Below the pieces are notes generated by a model. That model was given only the letters and a program-made list of their open reading frames with translations, did no database searches and was not told where the DNA came from. A program made the translations under genes and the position numbers. Positions 1-6,295 of a DNA stretch of 35,443 nucleotides are shown one piece after another. Each line of letters begins with the position of its first letter. Positions within the stretch are counted from its first letter, which is position 1. The DNA comes from CAZEFK01 sp964511405 (GTDB lineage Bacteria > Pseudomonadota > Alphaproteobacteria > Elsterales > Elsteraceae): positions 1 through 35,443 of the forward strand of contig CAZEFK010000056.1 in the NCBI GenBank assembly GCA_964511405.1. The letters run 5' to 3'.

Positions 1-720
1 ACCTCGCAAGAGGTCGAAGTGATGGTGCTCGACGTCGATCCGCAGAAGCGGCGCATCAGCCTCGGCCTGAAGCAGACCATGGCCAACCCGTGGGAGGCGT
101 TCGTCGAGAAGAACCCGGTCGGCACCGAGCTCGAGGGCGAGGTCAAGAACATCACCGAGTTCGGCCTGTTCGTCGGCCTGCCCGGCGAGATCGACGGCAT
201 GGTGCATCTGTCCGACCTCGACTGGGAGAAGTCGGGCGAGGAGGCGATCCAGGGCTATCGCAAGGGCGACGTGGTGAAGGTGCGCGTGCTCGACGTCGAC
301 ATCGAGAAGGAGCGCATCAGCCTCGGCATCAAGCAGATGGTCGACGATCCGTTCGAGAAGACCGCCGACAGCATCCAGCGCGGCCAGGTCGTCACCTGCG
401 CGGTCACCCAGGTGCAGGACAACGGCATCGAGGTCGAGGTCGGCGACGGCATGCACGGCTTCATCCGCAAGGCCGAGCTGGCGCGCGAACGGTCCGAGCA
501 GCGGCCCGAGCGCTTCGCGATCGGCGAGAAGGTCGACGCCAAGGTCGTCCAGATCGACCGCGCCAGCCGTCGCATCACCCTGTCGATCAAGGCCCGCGAG
601 GTCGAGGAGGACAAGCAGGCCATGGCCGAGTATGGCTCGTCCGACTCGGGCGCCAGCCTGGGCGACATCCTGGGCGCCGCCATCCGCCAGGCCCGTCAGA
701 AGGAAGCCAGCAAGGACTGA
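1..720 (+). CDS. rpsA: 30S ribosomal protein S1, C-terminal part
   Basis: This is the 3' part of the gene for ribosomal protein S1, which binds mRNA and helps the 30S subunit start translation; the start lies before the window. The reading frame is open from base 1 and gives 239 residues. It shows the tail of one S1 RNA-binding domain (ending VDPQKRRISLGLKQ), a full S1 domain at about residues 37-113 (with EFGLFVGL and GMVHLSDL) and a last, more diverged S1 domain at about 121-200 (with GMHGFIRKAEL and RRITLSIKA). A whole alphaproteobacterial S1 has about 560 residues and six such domains, so a bit less than half is visible. The C-terminal tail is rich in Ala, Gly, Ser and charged residues, as usual. 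Placement before ihfB is the common gene order. A strong terminator follows the stop codon. Confidence 0.97.
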   Translation, partial: TSQEVEVMVLDVDPQKRRISLGLKQTMANPWEAFVEKNPVGTELEGEVKNITEFGLFVGLPGEIDGMVHLSDLDWEKSGEEAIQGYRKGDVVKVRVLDVDIEKERISLGIKQMVDDPFEKTADSIQRGQVVTCAVTQVQDNGIEVEVGDGMHGFIRKAELARERSEQRPERFAIGEKVDAKVVQIDRASRRITLSIKAREVEEDKQAMAEYGSSDSGASLGDILGAAIRQARQKEASKD

Positions 721-747
721 GGCCACGCAGGCCCGCTCCAAGCCGGG

Positions 748-780
748 AAGCCCGCCCCTCCGGGGCGGGCTTTTTCTTTG
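748..780 (+). terminator. Rho-independent terminator of rpsA
   Basis: A 9-bp perfect GC stem (750-758 pairing with 762-770, GCCCGCCCC/GGGGCGGGC) with a 3-nt loop is extended by two A-U pairs and followed by TTTTTCTTT. It begins 29 bases after the rpsA stop and fits an intrinsic terminator. It sets rpsA apart from the ihfB unit. Confidence 0.93.
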
Positions 781-804
781 CCGCCCCGGGTCAGCCGCCC
801 CGGA

Positions 805-1098
805 TCAGCTACTCATGGCCAGGGCGTAGACCACGCCCCCGACCAGCAGCACCACGGCGCCGGTGCGCAGGAACGATTGCTGCCCGGGAAACAGGCGCGA
901 CGCCCACCACACCAGCAGCGCCAGCAGCCCCATGGCGGCAACCACGGCGGACGGGCCGCGCATGGCCGCCATCGGCGGCAGCGGCTCGCCGTTGAGCCAG
1001 GCGCCGAGCACGGTGCGGTCGAGCCCGCCGCCGCTGATCATCACCAGCAGCGCCACCGCCAGCAGCGCCAGCACGATCGCCCATTCCATGCGGCCCAT
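805..1098 (-). CDS. Small two-helix inner membrane protein, function unknown
   Basis: The product is 97 residues. It has a hydrophobic helix at about residues 3-22 (WAIVLALLAVALLVMI), a polar loop, a second helix at about 50-65 (AVVAAMGLLALLVWW) and a third hydrophobic stretch near the C-terminus (TGAVVLLVGGVVYALAM), so it is probably a protein with two or three membrane spans. I chose the ATG at 1098 because GAGG lies 7 bases before it; a longer frame reaching 1209 starts with a Cys-rich, unlikely sequence. The gene is antisense to its neighbours, between rpsA and ihfB. I do not recognise the family. Small membrane proteins of unknown function are often found at this place in alphaproteobacteria. 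Confidence 0.7.
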   Translation of the reverse strand: MGRMEWAIVLALLAVALLVMISGGGLDRTVLGAWLNGEPLPPMAAMRGPSAVVAAMGLLALLVWWASRLFPGQQSFLRTGAVVLLVGGVVYALAMSS

Positions 1099-1273
1099 GT
1101 CCGATCCTCGTCCGACCCTCATCCCGTCGCGTCCGATATATGGAGGACAGCCGGCCGGGTTGCACCCACAGCACCCGACCGCCACAAAAATCCCTTGCGC
1201 TCCAACCACTTAGTCTTGACGCCCCGGTCGCGGCTCGGGCATGCTGACCGTTCGCATCCCGCCCTGAGCCGCC

Positions 1274-1558
1274 ATGACGAAGTCCGAACTCATCCTGCGC
1301 CTGGCCGAACTCAACCCGCATCTCTACCAACGCGACGTCGAACGGATCGTGTCGACCGTGTTCGAGGAGATCTCGTCGGCCCTGGCGCGCGGCAACCGGG
1401 TCGAGCTGCGGGGCTTCGGCGCATTCTCGGTCAAGCGCCGCGACGCCCGCGTCGGCCGCAACCCGCGGACCGGCACCGCCGTCCAGGTCGAGGAGAAGTT
1501 CATCCCCTTCTTCAAGACCGGCAAGCAGCTCCGCGACCGGCTGAACACGAAGGCGTGA
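1274..1558 (+). CDS. ihfB: Integration host factor subunit beta
   Basis: This encodes the beta subunit of integration host factor, a DNA-bending nucleoid protein that works as a heterodimer with IhfA in recombination, replication and transcription. The 94 residues match the HU/IHF family in length. They show the N-terminal dimerisation helices (starting MTKSELILRLAELNPHL), the core signature VELRGFGAFSVKRRDARVGRNPRTG at about residues 43-67 in the usual place, and the beta arm with the Arg-Asn-Pro DNA-intercalating tip. The start is the ATG at 1274, with no strong ribosome binding site before it. A TTGACG at 1216-1221 could be a -35 box but no convincing -10 box follows. The stop overlaps the start of the next gene as TGATG. 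Position downstream of rpsA is classical. Confidence 0.96.
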   Translation: MTKSELILRLAELNPHLYQRDVERIVSTVFEEISSALARGNRVELRGFGAFSVKRRDARVGRNPRTGTAVQVEEKFIPFFKTGKQLRDRLNTKA

Positions 1559-1893
1559 TGTCCCGATTGTCCCTGATCCTGACGGTGCCGCTGACGCTGG
1601 CCTTCGTCGTCTTCGCGGTCGCCAACCGCGACCCCGTGTCGGTCAGCCTGTGGCCGTTCGGGATCGCCGTCGGCCTGCCGCTGTTCCTGCTGGTGCTGGG
1701 CGCCCTGGCGGTCGGGCTGGTGGTCGGGGCGTTCCTGACCTGGGTCCGCCTGCTCGCCTGGAAGCATCGCGCCCGCACCCGCGAGCGCCGGATCGCCGAG
1801 CTCGAGGCGCGGCTGGACGAGGTTGCGGCGCCGCGCACCGTGACCCCGGTCGCGATCGAGCCCGCGCCCGTGCCGACGCGGCGGCGGGCATGA
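1558..1893 (+). CDS. LapA-domain (DUF1049) inner membrane protein
   Basis: The product has 111 residues and two hydrophobic helices, at about 5-20 (SLILTVPLTLAFVVFAV) and 37-61. A charged segment with many Arg and Glu residues (about 62-90) follows and is likely a short coiled coil. The motif VANRDPVSVSLWPF between the helices is the usual signature of the LapA/DUF1049 family (lipopolysaccharide assembly protein A domain). In Escherichia coli, LapA works with LapB to control LpxC and so LPS synthesis; whether this holds here is inferred only from the family. The ATG at 1558 overlaps the ihfB stop (TGATG), so translation is probably coupled. The C-terminus is low-complexity (TVTPVAIEPAPVP). 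LapA between ihfB and pyrF is a common arrangement in this group. Confidence 0.88.
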   Translation: MSRLSLILTVPLTLAFVVFAVANRDPVSVSLWPFGIAVGLPLFLLVLGALAVGLVVGAFLTWVRLLAWKHRARTRERRIAELEARLDEVAAPRTVTPVAIEPAPVPTRRRA

Positions 1894-2822
1894 AGCAGCT
1901 CGACGCGGCGGCGGTCGAGGCGGCGCTCGACTATCCCAGTCTGATCGACCGACTGGCCGAGGCCTTCCGCACCGGCGCCGCCGTGCCGCAGCGCCAGCAC
2001 CACGCCGTACCGGTTCCCGGCGGCCGCGACGGCACCCTGCTGGTGATGCCGGCCTGGCGCGAGGGCGGCGCCATCGGCATCAAGCTGGTCGGGGTGTTCC
2101 CCGACAACGCCGCGCACGGCCTGGGTGCCGTGCAGGGCAGCTACCTGCTGATGTCGGCGACGACGGGGGTGCCGCTGGCGCTGCTCGACGCCCCGGCGCT
2201 CACCGCTCGCCGCACCGCGGCCGCCTCGGCGCTGGCCGCCCGCCACCTGGCCCGCCCCGACGCCGAGCGGCTGCTGGTGGTCGGCACCGGCGCACTCGCC
2301 CCCTGCCTCGCCGAGGCCCATGCCGCGGTCCGGCGGTTCCGCGAGATCCGCATCTGGGGCCGCCGCGCCGAGGCCGCCGCCGCGGTCGCCGACCGCCTGC
2401 GCGCCCGCGGCCTGCCGGCCGAGCCCACCGCCGACCTGGCTGCCGCCGCGGCCGCCGCCGACGTCATCAGCTGCGGCACGCTCAGCCAGTCCCCGGTGAT
2501 CCGGGGCGAGTGGCTCAAACCCGGCAGCCATCTGGACCTGGTCGGCGGCTACTTGCCGACCATGCGCGAGGCCGACGACCGCGCCGTCCAGCGCGCGACC
2601 GTGTTCGTCGACACCCGTGGCGGCGCGCTCGCCGAAGCCGGCGACATCGTCGATCCGATCCGCCGCGGCATCCTGTCGGCCGACGCCATCGCCGGCGATC
2701 TGTTCGACCTGGTCCGCGGCGCCGCCGGCCGATCGGCGCCCGACCAGGTCACCCTGTTCAAGTCCGTGGGCTACGCCCTGGAAGACCTGGCGGCCGCGGA
2801 GCTGGCGGTGGAGCGCAGCTGA
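1890..2822 (+). CDS. Ornithine cyclodeaminase/mu-crystallin family protein
   Basis: This 310-residue protein belongs to the ornithine cyclodeaminase/mu-crystallin family of NAD(P)-dependent enzymes, which includes cyclodeaminases, ketimine (pyrroline-2-carboxylate) reductases and alanine dehydrogenases. It shows the substrate-side segment GIKLVGVFPDN with Lys65, the segment LLDAPALTARRTAAASALAA in the hinge, a Rossmann dinucleotide motif VVGTGALA at about 130-137, and the C-terminal family tail FKSVGYALEDLAAAELA. The actual substrate cannot be told from sequence. The start ATG at 1890 overlaps the stop of the LapA-like gene as ATGA, so it is co-translated with that unit. I do not know it as a normal member of the rpsA-ihfB-lapA-pyrF run, so it may have been added to this lineage. 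Its stop codon is the first of three in-frame TGA codons in a tandem repeat. Confidence 0.88.
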   Translation: MKQLDAAAVEAALDYPSLIDRLAEAFRTGAAVPQRQHHAVPVPGGRDGTLLVMPAWREGGAIGIKLVGVFPDNAAHGLGAVQGSYLLMSATTGVPLALLDAPALTARRTAAASALAARHLARPDAERLLVVGTGALAPCLAEAHAAVRRFREIRIWGRRAEAAAAVADRLRARGLPAEPTADLAAAAAAADVISCGTLSQSPVIRGEWLKPGSHLDLVGGYLPTMREADDRAVQRATVFVDTRGGALAEAGDIVDPIRRGILSADAIAGDLFDLVRGAAGRSAPDQVTLFKSVGYALEDLAAAELAVERS

Positions 2823-2863
2823 CTGGACCCGAGTTGACTGGACCCGAGCTGACTGGACCCGGG
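2819..2863 (+). repeat. Three tandem 15-bp repeats at a gene junction
   Basis: Three head-to-tail 15-bp units (CTGACTGGACCCGAG, TTGACTGGACCCGAG, CTGACTGGACCCGGG) start on the stop codon of the preceding gene and fill most of the spacer before pyrF. Because the unit is a multiple of three, each carries an in-frame TGA, giving three stops in a row (2820, 2835, 2850). Confidence 0.95.
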
Positions 2864-2890
2864 GGGTCAGTTGCGCTACGCATCGCGCCC

Positions 2891-3595
2891 ATGCCCCCTG
2901 CCCTATACTGTGCGATCGATACGCCCGACCTCGGCCGTTCGCTGGAGCTTGCCCGCGCCCTTGCCGGCAGCGTCGGCGGCATCAAGCTGGGGCTCGAGTT
3001 CTTCACGGCCAACGGCCCGGCCGGGGTCGCCGCGATCTGCGATCTCGGGCTGCCGGTGTTCCTGGACCTCAAGCTCCACGACATCCCGAACACCGTGGCC
3101 GGCGCCATGCGCGGCGTCGCTCGCCTGGGCGTCGCCATCGTCACGGTGCACGCCGCCGGCGGCGCGGCCATGCTGCGCGCCGCCGCCGAGGCGGCGGCCG
3201 GCGGATCCGCGCCACTCCAGGTGGTCGGCGTCACGATGCTGACCAGCCTGGGCTCCGAGGACTTGGCCGCGGTCGGCCAGGACACCGAGACCGGGCGCCA
3301 TGTCGAGCGCCTGGCCGCCCTGTCGCTGGATTGCGGCCTTGCCGGCGTCGTCGCCTCGGCCCAGGAGACGGCCGCGCTGCGCCGCCGCTTCCCCGGCGCC
3401 CTGCTGGTGGTGCCGGGGCTGCGCCCGGCCTGGGCCGGCATCGACGATCAGAAGCGCGTCACCACCCCGGCCGCGGCCGTCGCCGACGGCGCCGACATCC
3501 TGGTCATCGGCCGCCCGATCACGGGCGCACCCGACCCCGCCGCCGCGGCGCGGCGCATCCTGGCCGAGCTGCCCCGGCCGGCCGCGGAGGACTGA
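2891..3595 (+). CDS. pyrF: Orotidine 5'-phosphate decarboxylase
   Basis: PyrF converts orotidine monophosphate to UMP, the last step of de novo pyrimidine synthesis, in the cytoplasm. The 234-residue length is typical. Visible signatures are the first strand with the substrate Asp (YCAIDTPD), the Lys of IKLG, and the catalytic charged cluster FLDLKLHDIPNTV at about residues 57-69, where Asp-Lys-x-x-Asp are all present. The phosphate-binding end shows VPGLRPAW and ADILVIGRPIT. The start ATG at 2891 fits the family; there is no good Shine-Dalgarno sequence just before it, only a GGGGGG run about 25 bases upstream at the end of the tandem repeat. The gene sits directly before accD; in related genomes trpF, trpB and trpA usually lie between them. 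Confidence 0.96.
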   Translation: MPPALYCAIDTPDLGRSLELARALAGSVGGIKLGLEFFTANGPAGVAAICDLGLPVFLDLKLHDIPNTVAGAMRGVARLGVAIVTVHAAGGAAMLRAAAEAAAGGSAPLQVVGVTMLTSLGSEDLAAVGQDTETGRHVERLAALSLDCGLAGVVASAQETAALRRRFPGALLVVPGLRPAWAGIDDQKRVTTPAAAVADGADILVIGRPITGAPDPAAAARRILAELPRPAAED

Positions 3596-3614
3596 CCTTT
3601 GAGGACTGACCCTT
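3587..3614 (+). repeat. 14-bp tandem duplication carrying the accD ribosome binding site
   Basis: The unit GAGGACTGACCTTT (3587-3600) is repeated as GAGGACTGACCCTT (3601-3614). The first copy holds the pyrF stop codon (3593-3595). The second copy provides a GAGGA Shine-Dalgarno sequence 7 bases before the TTG start of accD. It looks like a local slippage duplication that placed a second ribosome binding site between the two genes. Confidence 0.9.
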
Positions 3615-4482
3615 GAGCTGGCTTACCAATTTCGTGCGCCCCAAGATCCGGGCGCTGGTCAGCGGCACCCGCGACGTGCCGGAGAATCTGTGGGTCAAGT
3701 GCCCGAGCTGCGGCGCGCTGATCTTCCATCGCGAACTCGACCAGAACCTGCGCGTCTGCACCCATTGCGGGCACCATTTGCGCCTGGACGCCGGCAAGCG
3801 CCTGGAGCTGCTGATGGATCCCGGCTATGAGCGCATCGAGTGGGCGCGGCCGGTCGCCGACCCGCTGCGCTTCCGCGACCTCAAGCGCTATCCCGATCGA
3901 ATGAAGGAAGCCCAGGCGCGCAGCCCCGACCACGACGCCCTGAAGGTCGCCTCCGGCACCATCGGCGGGGTGCCCGCGGTGCTGGCGGTGTTCGACTTCG
4001 CCTTCATGGCCGGGTCGATGGGCCTGGCGGTCGGCGACGGGCTGCTGACCGCGGCGCGGACCGCCGTCGCCCGCGAGGCGGCGTTCGTGGCGGTGCCGGC
4101 GTCGGGCGGCGCGCGCATGCAGGAAGGCATCCTGTCGCTGATGCAGATGCCGCGCACCACCATCGCCGTCCAGCTAGTCAAGGAAGCCCGCCTGCCCTAC
4201 CTGGTCGTGCTGACCGATCCCACGACCGGCGGCGTCACGGCGTCTTTCGCGATGCTGGGCGACATCACCCTGGCCGAGCCCGGCGCGCTGATCGGCTTCG
4301 CCGGCGCCCGGGTGATCGAGGAAACGATCCGCGAAAAGCTGCCCGAGGGCTTCCAACGCGCCGAGTACCTGCTGGAGCACGGCATCGTCGACCAGGTGGT
4401 GCCGCGGGCCGAGCTCAAGGCGACGCTCGCGCGCATGCTGGGCATCCTGATGCGCCCGGCGGTGCCGGCACCGGCCGCCTGA
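3613..4482 (+). CDS. accD: Acetyl-CoA carboxylase carboxyltransferase subunit beta
   Basis: AccD is the beta subunit of the carboxyltransferase of acetyl-CoA carboxylase; with AccA it moves the carboxyl group from biotin to acetyl-CoA to make malonyl-CoA for fatty acid synthesis. The 289 residues include the N-terminal zinc ribbon with Cys30, Cys33, Cys49 and Cys52, then the crotonase-like core with PASGGARMQEGILSLMQM and TTGGVTASFAMLGD, which form the CoA-binding and oxyanion parts. The start is a TTG at 3613, giving MSWLTNFVRPKI, which matches the conserved N-terminus; GAGGA lies 7 bases upstream. The gene is followed one base later by folC, the conserved accD-folC pair. Confidence 0.97.
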   Translation: MSWLTNFVRPKIRALVSGTRDVPENLWVKCPSCGALIFHRELDQNLRVCTHCGHHLRLDAGKRLELLMDPGYERIEWARPVADPLRFRDLKRYPDRMKEAQARSPDHDALKVASGTIGGVPAVLAVFDFAFMAGSMGLAVGDGLLTAARTAVAREAAFVAVPASGGARMQEGILSLMQMPRTTIAVQLVKEARLPYLVVLTDPTTGGVTASFAMLGDITLAEPGALIGFAGARVIEETIREKLPEGFQRAEYLLEHGIVDQVVPRAELKATLARMLGILMRPAVPAPAA

Positions 4483-4483
4483 C

Positions 4484-5794
4484 GTGGCCACCAGCACCGA
4501 GATCCTGGAGCGGCTGACCCGCCTGCACGCCAAGGTCATCGACCGCTCGCTGGAGCGCATGCCCGGGCTGCTCGCCGACCTGGGCGATCCGCACCGCCGC
4601 CTGCCGCCCGTGGTCCACGTCGCCGGCACCAACGGCAAGGGCTCGCTGGTCGCCTATCTCAAGGCGATCACCGAGGCCGCCGGCTACCGGGTCCACGTCT
4701 ACACCTCGCCGCACCTGGTGCGCTTCAACGAGCGCATCGTGCTGGCCGGCCAGATGATCGCCGACGACGCGCTGACCGAGCTGCTGGAGCGGGTCGAGCG
4801 GGTCAATGCCGGCCGGCCGATCACGGTGTTCGAGATCACGACGATCGCGGCCTTCCTGGCCTTTGCCGAACACCCGGCCGACCTCACCCTGCTCGAGGTC
4901 GGCATGGGCGGCCGGCTTGACGCGACCAACCTGGTCGAGCAGCCGGCGCTGACCGCGATCCAGCCGGTCCAGCTCGACCACCAGGCCTATCTCGGCGACA
5001 CCATCGCCGAAATCGCGGCCGAAAAGGCCGGGATCCTGAAGCCGGGCGTTACCGGCGTGATCGGGCCCCAGGAGCCCGACGCCCTGGCCGCGATCGAGGC
5101 GCGGGCCGCCGAGATCGGCGCGCCGCTGCTGATCTATGGCCGCGACTTCGTGGTCGGCGGCGACCACCGCACCGGCCTGCATGTCGGCGGTCCGCTGACC
5201 GCCGGCTTCGGCCACGCCCTTGGGCTGCCGCCGCCAGGCCTGTACGGCCACCACCAGATCGCCAATGCCGGGGTCGCCGCGGCGGCGGCGCTCGCCCTGC
5301 GGGGCCGGTTCGAGCTGCCCGACCGGGCGCTGGCCGAGGGCCTGCGCACGGTGCAGTGGCCGGCCCGGCTGCAGCGCCTGAAGCGCGGTCCCCTGGTCGA
5401 CCTGCTGCCGCCCGGCTGGGAGCTGTGGCTGGACGGCGGCCACAATCCGGGCGCCGGCGCCGCCCTGGCGCCGACCCTCGCAGATTGGCGCGACCGGCCC
5501 CTGCATCTGGTCATGGGCATGCTGGCCAACAAGGATGCCGACGGCTACCTGCAGGCGCTGCGCGGCCTGGTCGCCGACCTGCGGGCGATCACGATCCCCG
5601 GCGACACCCCCAGCCATCCCGCCGAGGCACTGGTCGCGGCGGCGCAGCGCGTCGCCATTCCCGCCGCCGCTGCCGACTCCGTCGCCGATGGCATTCGCGC
5701 CATCGTGGCCGGCCAGGCACAACCCGGCACCGCCCGCATCCTGATCTGCGGGGCGCTGTACCTGGCCGGTCTGGTCTTGGCGGAGAACGGCTGA
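4484..5794 (+). CDS. folC: Bifunctional dihydrofolate/folylpolyglutamate synthase
   Basis: FolC adds glutamate to dihydropteroate and to reduced folates, in an ATP-dependent ligase reaction related to the Mur ligases. The protein has 436 residues, usual for the family. The P-loop HVAGTNGKGS lies at about residues 45-54, followed by the family motif YTSPHLVRFNERI (about 72-84). The Mur-ligase-type LLEVGMGGRLDATN is at about 136-149, and the C-terminal domain has LWLDGGHNPGA (about 314-324). The GTG start at 4484 is one base after the accD stop (TGAC-GTG), so the two are coupled. The gene ends 17 bases from the convergent trxA stop; no intrinsic terminator is obvious in that gap. Confidence 0.96.
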   Translation: MATSTEILERLTRLHAKVIDRSLERMPGLLADLGDPHRRLPPVVHVAGTNGKGSLVAYLKAITEAAGYRVHVYTSPHLVRFNERIVLAGQMIADDALTELLERVERVNAGRPITVFEITTIAAFLAFAEHPADLTLLEVGMGGRLDATNLVEQPALTAIQPVQLDHQAYLGDTIAEIAAEKAGILKPGVTGVIGPQEPDALAAIEARAAEIGAPLLIYGRDFVVGGDHRTGLHVGGPLTAGFGHALGLPPPGLYGHHQIANAGVAAAAALALRGRFELPDRALAEGLRTVQWPARLQRLKRGPLVDLLPPGWELWLDGGHNPGAGAALAPTLADWRDRPLHLVMGMLANKDADGYLQALRGLVADLRAITIPGDTPSHPAEALVAAAQRVAIPAAAADSVADGIRAIVAGQAQPGTARILICGALYLAGLVLAENG

Positions 5795-5811
5795 GGCCGG
5801 AGCCTGTCGGG

Positions 5812-6132
5812 CTAGAGGACCGACTCGACCCAGCTATAGAGCGCCTGCTTCGGCAGGGCGCCGATCTTCTGGGCCGCCACCTGGCCGCCCTTGAACAGAA
5901 TCAGGGTCGGAATGCCGCGCACGCCGTAGCGCTGCGGCAGCGACGGATTCTCGTCGATGTTGACTTTGGCTACGGTCACCTTGCCGGCCATGTCCTTGGA
6001 CAGCTCTTCCAGGGCCGGCGCGATCATCTTGCAGGGACCGCACCACTCCGCCCAAAAATCGACCAGAACGGGCTCGTTCGACTTCAGCACTTCCTTCTCG
6101 AACGAGGTGTCGGTCACTGTCGTGGTCGCCAT
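5812..6132 (-). CDS. trxA: Thioredoxin
   Basis: Thioredoxin reduces protein disulfides in the cytoplasm and is itself reduced by thioredoxin reductase. The 106-residue product has the standard length, the active site FWAEWCGPCKMIAP (Cys32 and Cys35 in the usual numbering), the buried Asp in LVDFW, and the cis-proline segment RGIPTLILFK. The start ATG at 6132 has AGAGG 8 bases upstream. It is the last gene of the minus-strand run addB-addA-trxA, separated from addA by about 160 bases that include a large inverted repeat, and it converges with folC. This trxA-addA neighbourhood is typical for alphaproteobacteria. Confidence 0.97.
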   Translation of the reverse strand: MATTTVTDTSFEKEVLKSNEPVLVDFWAEWCGPCKMIAPALEELSKDMAGKVTVAKVNIDENPSLPQRYGVRGIPTLILFKGGQVAAQKIGALPKQALYSWVESVL

Positions 6133-6230
6133 GTGTCGGTCCTCTGACTGGGGCCGGCCTGATCGGCCGGCGCCGGTGGTGCGGAGCGTCGGGCCAGACG
6201 CCCTGCGCTCGGTCGGGTCAAAGCCAATGG

Positions 6231-6281
6231 CCGCCGCATCCGGGTCCCCCGAGGAGCGCCCTGGGGGAGCGGATGCGGCGG
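6231..6281. repeat. Strong inverted repeat between addA and trxA
   Basis: A perfect 12-bp inverted repeat (CCGCCGCATCCG at 6231-6242 and CGGATGCGGCGG at 6270-6281) encloses a further inner stem (6245-6250 with 6263-6268). It lies 15 bases after the addA stop on the minus strand. No T-run follows, so it may be a 3' stem for RNA stability, a weak terminator or a protein site. The rest of the spacer (6133-6230) shows only the trxA ribosome binding site. Confidence 0.75.
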
Positions 6282-6295
6282 CGCGGGCTCAACAG

